DNA of 64,000 nucleotides from the NCBI RefSeq assembly GCF_023706045.1, contig NZ_BQYL01000001.1:1612001-1676000 (forward strand). The letters are read 5' to 3'. Under the pieces are notes generated by a model, which was not told the origin of the DNA, did no database searches, and worked only from the letters and a program-made list of their open reading frames with translations. Positions 28,510 through 37,463 of the stretch are shown here, piece by piece. A program made the position numbers and the translations under genes. Position 1 is the stretch's first letter; each line of letters opens with the position of its first letter. This DNA is from Kangiella sp. TOML190 (GTDB lineage Bacteria > Pseudomonadota > Gammaproteobacteria > Enterobacterales > Kangiellaceae).

Positions 28510-29133
28510 ATGACACAACTGATTGAAATACATCCTGATAATCCGCAGCCACGCTTAATAAATCAAGTCGCTGCGATGATCCGTAATGGTGGCTTGGTGG
28601 TTTATCCTACCGATTCGGGCTATGCCTTGGGCTGTCATATTGGTGACAAACGAGTGCTGGACAAGATTCGCCGGATTCGTGATTTGGATAAAAAACATAA
28701 TTTTACCCTAGTGTGTCGTGATTTAACCGAGTTGGCGGTGTATGCGCGAGTCGATAATTTGGCCTTTCGGCTAATTAAAAACAATACTCCAGGGCCCTAT
28801 ACCTTTGTTCTGCGCGCCACTCAGGAAGTACCCAATCGCCTCAAGCACCCTAAAAAGAAAACCATTGGTATTCGGGTGCCGGACAATAGCATTGCCCAAG
28901 CGATGCTCGAAGCGCTTGGCGAACCCATGATGAGTACCTCCTTGATTTTGCCGCAACAAGAAGACGATGAGGTGTTAGCGCCGCATGAGATTTTTGACTT
29001 GCTCGATGGGCGAGTGGATGCGGTGATTGATGGTGGCTATTGTGGGCATGAAGAAACTTCGGTGATTGACTTAACCTCGGGCTATCCCGAAGTGATTCGT
29101 TATGGCGCGGGCGATCCGAGTTTGTTTGAATAG
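28510..29133 (+). CDS. yciO: YciO, Sua5/YrdC-family protein
   Basis: 207 aa. It has the YrdC-like fold of threonylcarbamoyl-AMP synthases: YPTDSGYALGC, the KxR pair in IRRIRDLDKKH, and S-T-S-L-I-L. YciO is a paralogue of TsaC and its biological role is less clear. Adjacent genes rnm upstream and trpS further downstream reproduce the conserved yci cluster. Confidence 0.9.
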   Translation: MTQLIEIHPDNPQPRLINQVAAMIRNGGLVVYPTDSGYALGCHIGDKRVLDKIRRIRDLDKKHNFTLVCRDLTELAVYARVDNLAFRLIKNNTPGPYTFVLRATQEVPNRLKHPKKKTIGIRVPDNSIAQAMLEALGEPMMSTSLILPQQEDDEVLAPHEIFDLLDGRVDAVIDGGYCGHEETSVIDLTSGYPEVIRYGAGDPSLFE

Positions 29134-29317
29134 ACTGTTTTAATAATTATCGTCATTCCCGCGAAGGCGGGAATCTATCTAACACTCAATAGTGATTTCT
29201 AGGTGGACTCCTGCTTCCGCGGAGCTTCTGTCCTTAGTAAGTCTGTCATCCTGTGGTACCTGAAGGTACTTCCTTTGGTCGCTAACCACAGGATCCAGAA
29301 AATAACAAAGAAACAAT
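29134..29317. repeat. Composite intergenic region with two REP-like elements
   Basis: A hairpin at 29155-29174 (attcccgc and gcgggaat with a gaag loop) is flanked by CGTC and begins a widespread gammaproteobacterial dispersed palindrome. A degraded right half (tggactcctgc...gcggag) follows to about 29225. The 54-nt palindrome of copy B occupies 29245-29298, resembling copy A at 738-791. The two element types share the framework GTCATtc...gaATC. Confidence 0.55.
29245..29298. repeat. 54-nt REP-like palindrome, copy B
   Basis: Arms atcctgtggta (29248-29258) and aaccacaggat (29284-29294) pair except at one position. Compared with copy A (738-791) two stem pairs have changed together (T-A to C-G and C-G to T-A), so the fold, not the letters, is conserved. 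Confidence 0.6.
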
Positions 29318-29629
29318 TTGCATATTTTTTTACACTTTGCCATTCCCTTGCTAGTAGCACTACTGTTTTTCCGAAAGCAGTGGCAAAAAGCGTTTATAAT
29401 CATGATTTTAGCTATGTTAATAGATATTGACCATTTATTAGCAGCGCCAATTTATGATGCTTCTAGGTGCAGTATCGGCTTTCATCCGCTACACACAATA
29501 ATTCCAATCACTGCTTATTTTCTAATGTGTTTTTTTAAGAAAACTCGTCTAATCGGTATTGGTCTGATGATCCATATCATTCTGGATTCGATCGATTGCC
29601 AGATGACGAATGGGGTTTGGTGGGTTTAG
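29318..29629 (+). CDS. DUF6122 family small membrane protein
   Basis: 103 aa, TTG start at 29318 directly behind the repeat region, with only a weak AAAGAAA upstream. Three hydrophobic segments and the conserved M-L-I-D-I-D-H-L-L-A, R-C-S-I-G-F-H-P-L-H and H-I-I-L-D-S-I-D-C motifs identify DUF6122. The paired Asp/His motifs resemble membrane-embedded metal-dependent hydrolases (YdjM/LexA-regulated type), but function is unknown. The stop is followed immediately by the stop of the convergent cold-shock fusion gene. Confidence 0.72.
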   Translation: MHIFLHFAIPLLVALLFFRKQWQKAFIIMILAMLIDIDHLLAAPIYDASRCSIGFHPLHTIIPITAYFLMCFFKKTRLIGIGLMIHIILDSIDCQMTNGVWWV

Positions 29630-30241
29630 TTACATGGTAGTTAAAAAATTAAGCAAGTCTGTTTTGCCAGTGCTCATAAAGTATATCAATAGACCTATAT
29701 TGCAAAGCACTGTTAGCCAAAAAATGGCTCGAAAAGGTTGTTTTTTGGTTTTATGGCGAAAGTGTTGTTGAGCTAATACTGCGCCAAGCCAGCCACCCAA
29801 AAGAGCAAAAAGGTGTAATGTGCTTTCAGGAACTCGCCAATGATTCTTTTTAGCTGCTCTTTTATCTTTCCAATATAAGCCATAGGTGATAAGTGATAGA
29901 GTTAAGTATATCGTTAAAATGATTGGTGATAACTTTCCCCAAAATACCGATAGCACTAAAAGTATAACAGCGACAAACAAAAAGACTATTGCAGGGTTAG
30001 GTTCGCTTTTACGTTTAATATTTTTGTTGATATCTGTTGGTAAGAAGGCATTTATGGCGCATCTTCTACCTTTGGAGTCAGTAGATAATTCAAATGTTAC
30101 TACTTGGTTTGCTTGGGGGCGGTTTTGTTTGTTTTTAAATGCGCTGATGTGTATGAAAACTCGATGTTTTCCGGCATTAGGGGTAATGAATCCATAGCCT
30201 TTATCATCATTCCATACAGTAATTATTCCTTTTTGTTTCAT
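29630..30241 (-). CDS. Cold-shock domain fused to DUF1294 membrane domain
   Basis: 203 aa. Residues 1-~68 form a cold-shock OB fold with the RNP1 motif DKGYGFITP and V-F-I-H-I-S, expected to bind single-stranded nucleic acid. After a basic linker come about four membrane helices matching DUF1294 (R-V-P-E-S-T-L-H-L-F-A-L-L-G-G-W-L-G-A). The domain pair is recurrent in proteobacteria; it would hold an RNA-binding module at the cytoplasmic membrane face. GGAG lies ~11 bases before the ATG. Confidence 0.82.
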   Translation of the reverse strand: MKQKGIITVWNDDKGYGFITPNAGKHRVFIHISAFKNKQNRPQANQVVTFELSTDSKGRRCAINAFLPTDINKNIKRKSEPNPAIVFLFVAVILLVLSVFWGKLSPIILTIYLTLSLITYGLYWKDKRAAKKNHWRVPESTLHLFALLGGWLGAVLAQQHFRHKTKKQPFRAIFWLTVLCNIGLLIYFMSTGKTDLLNFLTTM

Positions 30242-30345
30242 ATATGGTAATTTTCTCCGTTGTTTGATTATATTTAATTTTATCTTTGCACTAAAATCAA
30301 GGGCTTAGCAAGGTTCTTAGCCATAGCCTTTTCGCTTAATCTCGC

Positions 30346-30351
30346 TATAAT
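30346..30351 (+). promoter_or_regulatory. -10 box, probable trpS promoter
   Basis: A consensus TATAAT precedes trpS by 47 nt, with transcription expected near 30358. The -35 region (about 30323-30328, atagcc) is poor. No Trp-rich leader peptide or terminator follows, so no attenuation is evident. Confidence 0.45.
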
Positions 30352-30398
30352 AGTTCACTTTCGTAAACCGTATAAAATTACAAACAAAAGGTATTCCA

Positions 30399-31616
30399 TT
30401 GAGTTCAGTTTCTGTTGGTCAGCAGCGCGTTTTATCAGGTATGCGTCCGACCGGGCCTCTGCATTTAGGCCATTATCACGGGGTTTTAAAGAATTGGGTT
30501 AAGTTGCAGCACGAGTATGAATGTTTCTTCTTTGTGGCCGATTGGCATGCGCTAACCACCAATTACGACGATACCTCGAAAGTTGAGGAGTACGTTTGGG
30601 ATACGGTGATCGATTGGTTGGCAGCGGGCATTAGTCCCAGCGCTTCCAATATTTTTGTGCAATCAAAAGTGCCTGAGCACGCCGAGTTGCATTTACTGCT
30701 TTCGATGACGACGCCTTTGGGCTGGCTTGAACGAGTGCCAACATACAAAGAGCAGCAGGAAAAGCTTAACAATAAAGATTTGGCCACCTATGGCTTTTTA
30801 GGCTATCCAGTGATGCAGTCGGCAGATATTTTGATGTATAAAGCGGGTAATGTGCCGGTGGGCGCGGATCAGGTACCGCACGTGGAGATGACTCGCGAAA
30901 TCGCCCGTCGTTTTAACCACTTTTACGGCAAAGAACCCGGCTTTGAAGAAAAAGTCGAGCTAGCCATTAAAAAGATGGGCAAGAAAAACGCCAAGCTTTA
31001 CAAAAGCTTACGCAAAAAATTCCAAGAAACCGGTGATCAAGAGGCGCTAGAAACTGCGCGCGCGCTAGTGGAAGCGCAAGGCAGTGTTTCACTCAATGAT
31101 CGCGAGCGTTTGTACGGTTATTTAGATGGAGCAGGTAAAATTATTTTACCGGAACCGCAAGCCTTATTAACGCCAGTGTCGAAAATGCCAGGGCTTGATG
31201 GGCAAAAGATGTCCAAATCGTATGGTAACGCCATTTCCATGCGCGAGTCGAAAGAGTCTGTGGAAAAGAAAATTCGTACCATGCCAACGGATACCAAGCG
31301 GGTGCGCTTGACCGATCCGGGCAATCCAGAAGACTGTCCAGTGTGGGAATTCCATAAGATTTATTCTTCCGAGGAAGTCAAAGACTGGGTGCAAAAAGGC
31401 TGCACCAGCGCTGGGATTGGCTGTTTAGAATGTAAAGGGCCGGTGATTGATGCGGTTTGTGCCGAACAGCAGGTGTTTGTGGAGCGCGCCAAAGAGTACC
31501 AAGAGTCGCCTGAAATCGTGCGCAATATTGTGTCGGAAGGCTCTGAAAGAGCGCGTGATGTGGCGCGTGAGACTATGGATGATGTGCGTTCTGCCATGGG
31601 GTTAGCCTACAAGTAA
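30399..31616 (+). CDS. trpS: Tryptophan--tRNA ligase
   Basis: 405 aa, a class I synthetase of the longer bacterial type with an insert of ~60 charged residues before the KMSKS loop. The HIGH-like motif is GPLHLGHYHG and the second signature is GQKMSKSYGN. Start is TTG at 30399 with AAAGG seven bases upstream. Position between the yci genes and scpAB is typical of gammaproteobacteria. Confidence 0.96.
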   Translation: MSSVSVGQQRVLSGMRPTGPLHLGHYHGVLKNWVKLQHEYECFFFVADWHALTTNYDDTSKVEEYVWDTVIDWLAAGISPSASNIFVQSKVPEHAELHLLLSMTTPLGWLERVPTYKEQQEKLNNKDLATYGFLGYPVMQSADILMYKAGNVPVGADQVPHVEMTREIARRFNHFYGKEPGFEEKVELAIKKMGKKNAKLYKSLRKKFQETGDQEALETARALVEAQGSVSLNDRERLYGYLDGAGKIILPEPQALLTPVSKMPGLDGQKMSKSYGNAISMRESKESVEKKIRTMPTDTKRVRLTDPGNPEDCPVWEFHKIYSSEEVKDWVQKGCTSAGIGCLECKGPVIDAVCAEQQVFVERAKEYQESPEIVRNIVSEGSERARDVARETMDDVRSAMGLAYK

Positions 31617-31837
31617 CGCGAATACTGCAAGGCTCGATAAGTTTGTTAAAATGTTTATTAAACTGCTCATTTACTAGAGTAAACTGCGCTTTTAATAAAA
31701 ATTTTGCCGCCTTCTCAAGCCTTTCGTAATCCGCTCTAGGGTAATACTGTGGTTCCTCGCTCGGCGTTAGATTGGGGCATTGCGAGCCATTGAAAATGGC
31801 GTCGAAAATAAAGTAAAACTAGTAATAGTAGATACAG

Positions 31838-32791
31838 ATGAATAACGAAACTCCTGATAATCAAGAACTTAGCGCTGCCGAAGCGGAAGCGGCGGGCGCT
31901 GGCGTGGTGGCCGATGCGGCTCTGGTGGCTGATAAAGCTGCGGATGCGCAAGTGGTTCAGGAGGAGATGCCGTTTCATTTGGTTGGTGGCGAGCAATTAG
32001 AAAAATTCCCCGATGATTTGTATATTCCGCCAGAGGCACTTGAGGTCTTTTTAGAGGCTTTTGAAGGTCCGCTGGATTTGCTCTTGTATTTAATTAAGCG
32101 CCAAAACGTGGATATTTTGGATATTCCGTTAGCTCATATTACTGAGCAGTATATGGAGTATGTGGAGTTGATGAAGGCTTTGCATTTAGAGCTGGCGGCG
32201 GAATATTTGGTGATGGCGGCGATGTTGGCGGAAATTAAAAGTCGTGTGTTGTTGCCAAGACCTAAGACGGATGATGAGGATGAGGAAGATCCGCGGGCTG
32301 ATTTGATTCGCCGCTTGCAGGAGTACGAGCAGTTTAAAAAAGCCGCTGAAGAGTTGGATGAAATTCCGCGGATGGGACGCGATGTGTTTGCGGTTAGCGC
32401 GAAAAAACCTGAGCTGAGGATCATTAAGCCTGATCCAGAAGTGGATATGAAGGAAATTTTACTGGCTTTGCGGGATGTGTTGAAGCGTGCGGAAATGTTT
32501 TCGAGTCACCAAATTTCCTTTGAAGCTTTGTCGGTGCGCGAAAAGATGGGTAAGGTGTTAGAGCAGCTTTCGGCGCAGAGTTTTTGTGATTTCAGCCAGT
32601 TATTTCAGCCCGAAGAAGGGCGCATGGGGGTTGTGGTGACTTTCTTGGCAATTATGGAGTTAGCCAAAGAGTCACTGCTTGAGCTTATCCAAACCGATGA
32701 TTATGGGCCGATCCATGTTCGTGCCAAGGTCGATGAGGCGAGTTTAAGTTTGGACAGTTTGCCCGACATCAGTTCAAGTGATGATGAATAG
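31838..32791 (+). CDS. scpA: Segregation and condensation protein A
   Basis: 317 aa, the kleisin subunit of the SMC-ScpAB condensin. After an Ala/Glu-rich, probably disordered N-terminus (1-~60) comes the ScpA core FEGPLDLLLYLIKRQNVDILDIPLAHI, then AAEYLVMAAMLAEIKSRVLLP and a C-terminal winged helix. It is followed by scpB after 34 bp. Using ScpAB together with SMC, rather than MukBEF, is usual outside enterobacteria; smc itself is not in the window. Confidence 0.95.
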   Translation: MNNETPDNQELSAAEAEAAGAGVVADAALVADKAADAQVVQEEMPFHLVGGEQLEKFPDDLYIPPEALEVFLEAFEGPLDLLLYLIKRQNVDILDIPLAHITEQYMEYVELMKALHLELAAEYLVMAAMLAEIKSRVLLPRPKTDDEDEEDPRADLIRRLQEYEQFKKAAEELDEIPRMGRDVFAVSAKKPELRIIKPDPEVDMKEILLALRDVLKRAEMFSSHQISFEALSVREKMGKVLEQLSAQSFCDFSQLFQPEEGRMGVVVTFLAIMELAKESLLELIQTDDYGPIHVRAKVDEASLSLDSLPDISSSDDE

Positions 32792-32825
32792 ATAGCGCAA
32801 TAAAAGAGTATTTGAGAAAACATTC

Positions 32826-33587
32826 ATGAAGCAAGAGAAAATAGTCAGAATTATTGAAGCCGCTTTATTGGCTGCGGGTTCAAGCTTGAATAACGATCGT
32901 ATTTTAGCTTTGTTTGGCGAAGACGAAGGGGTTAAGCCAGCGGATATCAAACAAGCGTTGGAAACTTTGCAGCAAGAAACCCAAGGGCGCGGTGTTGAGT
33001 TGGTCGAAGTCGCTAGCGGCTATCGTTACCAAGCACGCCAAGACTACGCTGAGTGGATTGCCCGTTTGTGGGAAGAGCGTCCGGCTCGGTATTCGCGAGC
33101 TCTGTTGGAAACTTTGTCATTGATCGCTTATCGTCAACCGGCAACGCGCAGCGATATCGAGCAGGTGCGAGGAGTTAGCGTTAGCTCATCCATCGTCAAA
33201 ACCTTATTAGAAAGGGAGTGGGTGCGGGTCGTTGGACACAGAGATGTTCCGGGAAAACCTGCGCTTTATGCTACAACCAAGCAATTTTTAGACTACTTTG
33301 GGCTTAAAAGCTTGGACGAATTACCGTCGCTTGCGGAAATCCAAGATTTGGATAACCTCAATCCAGAGTTGCAATTTGAGCAAGATGAGGATGACTCTGG
33401 GGCTAAAACTGATGCGCAAAACGAGCTGGCAGAGACTTCTGAGAAGCAAGAGCTAGAAGAGTCAGGCGAGCAACCCGCTGCAGAAGTTACCAAGATTGAC
33501 CCTGAATCGTCCAATGAATCGCAAGAGCTTAGCGAAGAACAGCAAGATCTTGAGCAGGAAATTGCCTTGCGTAGCGTTAAGCCTTAA
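32826..33587 (+). CDS. scpB: Segregation and condensation protein B
   Basis: 253 aa. Two winged-helix domains fill residues ~1-175: EAALLAAGSSL, ALLETLSLIAYRQPATRSDIEQVRG and GHRDVPGKPALYATT are family markers. The last ~75 residues are a Glu/Gln/Ser-rich acidic tail, probably disordered. It partners ScpA at the SMC heads. The scpA-scpB-rluB synteny is conserved, here interrupted by a coiled-coil membrane protein gene. Confidence 0.95.
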   Translation: MKQEKIVRIIEAALLAAGSSLNNDRILALFGEDEGVKPADIKQALETLQQETQGRGVELVEVASGYRYQARQDYAEWIARLWEERPARYSRALLETLSLIAYRQPATRSDIEQVRGVSVSSSIVKTLLEREWVRVVGHRDVPGKPALYATTKQFLDYFGLKSLDELPSLAEIQDLDNLNPELQFEQDEDDSGAKTDAQNELAETSEKQELEESGEQPAAEVTKIDPESSNESQELSEEQQDLEQEIALRSVKP

Positions 33588-33698
33588 CTTCCAGCCATCT
33601 TGATCGACAATTTATGTCACTTTATCACTTATCTCGTTTAAACTTTTTCTTTTAACTCATTGATTTATATATAAAATCGAATTTTACACTTGTTAACC

Positions 33699-33713
33699 GT
33701 TCAAAATTTGAAC
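33699..33713. repeat. Short palindrome upstream of 33773 gene
   Basis: GTTCAAAATTTGAAC is a perfect palindrome around one central base, 60 bp before the next start codon. It could be an operator, but no regulator is identified and chance cannot be excluded in AT-rich DNA. Confidence 0.3.
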
Positions 33714-33772
33714 TGATTCACATTTTTTGCTAATTTGGGTCTCAAGGGTACTGTTATCTTGAGGAAGGACTC

Positions 33773-34351
33773 ATGTTAGAAAGCATCAGTAACATTTATT
33801 TTATTGTCGGCCTAGTGGCTACGCTGCTGATTGCGGTTATGGTTTATTTCGCGAAAAGGAGCTATATCAACTCTTTGCATCAAAAGATCAATGAGCAGCA
33901 AGAAATGATGGGTAAAACTATCAATCAGTTAGCTGCGACTAAAACCATGATCCGTAATCTGGAAGACAATAGCGCTCAACAGCTCAAACAAATTAACGAG
34001 ATGACTAAAGTTAACCGTGTCCACAGTGATAAATTAGCAGAATCCTATAACCAGTATCAGGAGCTGTTATCGGAATTGGAAAATACCAATCAATTAAAGT
34101 CGGACTTACAAAGTCAGCTTTTTGAAAAAGAACAGCAATTTGAAAAGCTCTTATCTGAAAAATCTGAAGAATTTAATCGTGTCGAGCAATCTTATAAAAA
34201 GGTTAGCCATAGCTTTGATATCGTGCAAAAAAGTAATGATAATTTGCGACAAGAGCGAGATTTCTACCGCCAAGAGTTTATCAAATTGCGGGACGGGGAT
34301 TTTGATTTGAATCAATTGCAAGAATCAATGAAATTACAACAGACTGCCTAA
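33773..34351 (+). CDS. Membrane-anchored coiled-coil protein, unknown
   Basis: 192 aa, family not recognised. One N-terminal membrane helix (about 8-27) is followed by an almost continuous, Gln/Glu/Lys/Leu-rich coiled coil from ~33 to ~185. Topology predicts a long coiled coil projecting into the cytoplasm or periplasm, like RmuC or YhcB-type proteins but without their catalytic or family motifs. GAGGAAGGAC lies just before the ATG, a strong ribosome binding site. It stands between scpB and rluB and ends at its own terminator, so it appears to be an independent unit. Confidence 0.7.
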   Translation: MLESISNIYFIVGLVATLLIAVMVYFAKRSYINSLHQKINEQQEMMGKTINQLAATKTMIRNLEDNSAQQLKQINEMTKVNRVHSDKLAESYNQYQELLSELENTNQLKSDLQSQLFEKEQQFEKLLSEKSEEFNRVEQSYKKVSHSFDIVQKSNDNLRQERDFYRQEFIKLRDGDFDLNQLQESMKLQQTA

Positions 34352-34377
34352 AGTTAAGATTTCACCTGAGTTAAGTT

Positions 34378-34403
34378 AAAAAGGAGCTATCGAGCTCCTT
34401 TTT
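34378..34403 (+). terminator. Intrinsic terminator after coiled-coil gene
   Basis: Perfect stem aaaaaggagct (34378-34388) with agctccttttt (34393-34403) and a four-base loop. The symmetric A- and T-runs allow it to work in both directions. It insulates rluB from upstream transcription. Confidence 0.85.
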
Positions 34404-34468
34404 AACTTCTGTACCTTAAGGATCGAAAGCTCTACAATAGTCCTATTACTTTTTAGTCTAATAGATTG

Positions 34469-35278
34469 ATGTCTGAAAAATTACAAAAAATCCTCGCCAA
34501 TGCTGGCTTAGGTTCACGCCGTGAAATTGAGAAGTGGATTGCTGCTGGTCGCGTTAGTGTTAATGGTAGCATTTCGACCCTAGGCGATAGGGCGACCGAT
34601 AAAGATACCATTCGAGTAGATGGTCAAGTGATTTCGATTAAAGCCAAAGACGAAATCTATACTCGGGTTATTGCGTATCATAAGCCACTCGATCAAGTTT
34701 CTACCGCCAAAGATCCCCAAGGTCGAGAAACGGTTTTTGATAGTTTGCCAAGAACTAAATTTGGTCGCTGGATCAGTATTGGGCGGCTCGATATTAACAC
34801 TACAGGTTTGTTGTTGTTTACCAATAATGGCGAACTGGCACATCGCTTGATGCATCCTTCTTATCAGGTGGAACGTAAATATGCGGTGCGGGTGTTTGGT
34901 GAAGTGACTCAAGAAATTCTGAATAATTTAAAAGCGGGAGTGTTAATCGATGGCGATTTATGTCACTTTGATTCGATTATCGAGAAAGGTGGCGAAGGCG
35001 CTAACCATTGGTATGAAGTTAGCCTCGCTGAAGGCAAAAATCGCGAAGTTAGAAAACTGTGGCAATCGCAAGGTGTTGAGGTTTCACGTTTAATCAGAAC
35101 TCTGTATGGCCCAGTTGAACTACCAAAAGATTTAAGCCGTGGTCGTTGGCGTGATCTTGATGCGGATCAAATTAGTAAACTCGCTGAGCTGGTTAAATTG
35201 AAAGTAACTCCGCGAAAGGAACAAGCGGTACAAAAGAAGCATAAAAAATCTAATTTTAAATGGAAAAAGCCGCGCTAA
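34469..35278 (+). CDS. rluB: 23S rRNA pseudouridine(2605) synthase RluB
   Basis: 269 aa from the ATG at 34469 (a TTG one codon earlier is less likely). An N-terminal S4 domain (SEKLQKILANAGLGSRREIEKWI) precedes the RsuA-type catalytic domain with G-R-L-D-I-N-T-T-G-L-L, which contains the catalytic aspartate. The highly basic C-terminus (KKHKKSNFKWKKPR) fits RNA binding. RluF/RsuA are close relatives; the scpB neighbourhood favours RluB. Confidence 0.93.
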   Translation: MSEKLQKILANAGLGSRREIEKWIAAGRVSVNGSISTLGDRATDKDTIRVDGQVISIKAKDEIYTRVIAYHKPLDQVSTAKDPQGRETVFDSLPRTKFGRWISIGRLDINTTGLLLFTNNGELAHRLMHPSYQVERKYAVRVFGEVTQEILNNLKAGVLIDGDLCHFDSIIEKGGEGANHWYEVSLAEGKNREVRKLWQSQGVEVSRLIRTLYGPVELPKDLSRGRWRDLDADQISKLAELVKLKVTPRKEQAVQKKHKKSNFKWKKPR

Positions 35279-35342
35279 TGTGTGCTATGGGTTTTATTAA
35301 AATGTTATCAATAAAAGTTATACTGGTTATTTTAAATTACTA

Positions 35343-37463
35343 ATGAGTTGTATGGGCGCTGAAGAAAATAAGATTGTTGAGTTAAAACCGGACTTGGAGC
35401 AGCAAAGCCCGAATTTGGAAGATCCCGAGTTATATTTTGAACGGGAAATTAGCTTATTACGCTTTAATTGGCGGGTATTGCGCCAAGCGCTTGATGAATC
35501 AATGCCTTTGCTCGAACGGATACGTTTTGTTTGTATTTGCAGTAATAATTTGGATGAATTTTTCGAAGTCAGAGTCGCTGGCTTACGCCATAGGATTGAT
35601 CGTGGTGATACCAAACCAAGTTTAAATGGCGAATCGCCAGAAGAAACCTTAAACAATATTCGTGATTTTTCTCATCGTTTAGTTGAAGAACAATACCAAA
35701 TTCTGAACGAACAATTATTGCCAAAACTAGAAGCTGAAAATATTCGTTTTTTGCTTGCAGATGACTGGTCGGATAAACAAAAATCGTGGCTGAAAAAGTA
35801 TTTTAAACAGCAAATCATGCCTGTAATTTCTCCTATAAGTTTGGATCTAGCACATCCTTTCCCGCGACTAGTGAATAAATCACTGCACTTTTTAGTGCAC
35901 TTGCATGGCAATGATGCTTTCGGTCGTGATTTGGAATATGCCATCTTACATATGCCACGATCGTTACCACGAATTATCGAACTGCCGGATGAAATTGCTG
36001 CCAATCCAGGTCAAGATTTTGTGTATTTATCGAGTATTATTTCGGTGTTCGCGGAAGATCTGTTTCCGGGTATGGAAATTAACGGTTGTTACCAGTTCCG
36101 ACTAACCCGCGACAGTGATTTGTTAGTCGATGAGCAACTTACTGATGATTTAGCAAGCGCGTTAAAACGTGAGTTACAATCACGCCATTTCGGTGCGGCG
36201 GTGCGGTTAGAGGTCGAGAAATCTTGCCCCAATAAGCTGGTTAATTTCTTGCTGCAAAAATGTAACTTAACTCAAGACGAACTGTATTTAGCCGATGGCC
36301 CTGTCAACCTAAATCGCTTGATGTCCCTGCCCGATTTGGTAGAGCGAGCTGACTTAAAGTTTACTGGTTTTACACCAAAAACCCCCAAAGACTTAAAAAT
36401 GGGGCGGCCAGTTTTAGAGGTATTGCAAGAAAACGATATTTTTTTACATCACCCGTACCAAAGCTTTGTGCCAGTGATTGAGTTTGTTAAGCAAGCGGCA
36501 AGTGATCCGGAAGTGCTGGCGATGAAACAAACGCTTTACCGAACCGGCAGTGATTCTCCTATTGTGGCGGCTTTGATCGATGCGGCACACGCAGGCAAGG
36601 AAGTCACGGCGGTGATTGAGTTGCGGGCGCGTTTCGATGAAGAGGATAATATTGAACTGGCGCAAAAGCTCCAAGAAGCAGGAGTCTTGGTAGTTTATGG
36701 GGTGGTTGGTTATAAAACCCATGCCAAAATGAGTCTGGTGGTTCGTCGTTTTAAAAAGAAATTAGTTCGTTTTGTTCACCTAGGCACGGGTAATTATCAT
36801 GAACGTAATGCGCGGCTTTATACGGATTATAGTTTGCTGACTTCGGATAAGGAAATAGGTGAAGATGTGCACAAGGTTTTTCAGCAACTAACCGGTATGG
36901 GTAAGGTTTATAAGCTTAATAAACTCTGGAATGCGCCTTTCAATCTGCACAAAAAACTGATTAAAAACATCAATCATGAAATCGCCATTGCTGAATCGGG
37001 AGAACCGGCGGAGATTATCTTAAAGGTCAATGCGTTAACCGATCCGCAGCTTATTATGAAACTCTATCAAGCTTCAATGGCGGGTGTGCAAGTTAGATTA
37101 TTGGTACGCGGGATTTGCTGTTTACGACCTGATGTGGCTGGCGTTTCCGACAATATTGAAGTGACTTCGATCATTGGACGCTTCCTAGAACATTCTCGAG
37201 TTTATTATTTTTCCAATGGCGGAGATTCGAATTTATATGCTGCTTCTGCCGATATTATGGAACGTAATTTATATCATCGAGTTGAAGTGGCTTTTCCGAT
37301 CTTAGATCCTGACGCTAAGCAGCAAGTCATTAAGGATTTACGTTTGATGTTGCGTCCGCACCAACAAAGTTGGCGCTTGTCGCACAACGGCTTATATGAA
37401 ATTCAAGCTATCGAAGATGAATACAAAGTGCAAGATCGACTGCTTGAAGCTTTAGCGCTTTAA
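35343..37463 (+). CDS. ppk1: Polyphosphate kinase
   Basis: 706 aa, usual PPK1 length. It polymerises the gamma phosphate of ATP into polyphosphate. Recognisable are the N-terminal YFERE-LSLL-like EREISLLRFNWRVL, LDEFFEVRVAGL, the MKQTLYRTG...SPIV segment, and the catalytic histidine region KTHAKMSLVVRR in the first PLD-like domain; the second has MERNLYHRVE. It is convergent with ppx, overlapping by 4 nt at the stop codons. Confidence 0.97.
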   Translation: MSCMGAEENKIVELKPDLEQQSPNLEDPELYFEREISLLRFNWRVLRQALDESMPLLERIRFVCICSNNLDEFFEVRVAGLRHRIDRGDTKPSLNGESPEETLNNIRDFSHRLVEEQYQILNEQLLPKLEAENIRFLLADDWSDKQKSWLKKYFKQQIMPVISPISLDLAHPFPRLVNKSLHFLVHLHGNDAFGRDLEYAILHMPRSLPRIIELPDEIAANPGQDFVYLSSIISVFAEDLFPGMEINGCYQFRLTRDSDLLVDEQLTDDLASALKRELQSRHFGAAVRLEVEKSCPNKLVNFLLQKCNLTQDELYLADGPVNLNRLMSLPDLVERADLKFTGFTPKTPKDLKMGRPVLEVLQENDIFLHHPYQSFVPVIEFVKQAASDPEVLAMKQTLYRTGSDSPIVAALIDAAHAGKEVTAVIELRARFDEEDNIELAQKLQEAGVLVVYGVVGYKTHAKMSLVVRRFKKKLVRFVHLGTGNYHERNARLYTDYSLLTSDKEIGEDVHKVFQQLTGMGKVYKLNKLWNAPFNLHKKLIKNINHEIAIAESGEPAEIILKVNALTDPQLIMKLYQASMAGVQVRLLVRGICCLRPDVAGVSDNIEVTSIIGRFLEHSRVYYFSNGGDSNLYAASADIMERNLYHRVEVAFPILDPDAKQQVIKDLRLMLRPHQQSWRLSHNGLYEIQAIEDEYKVQDRLLEALAL

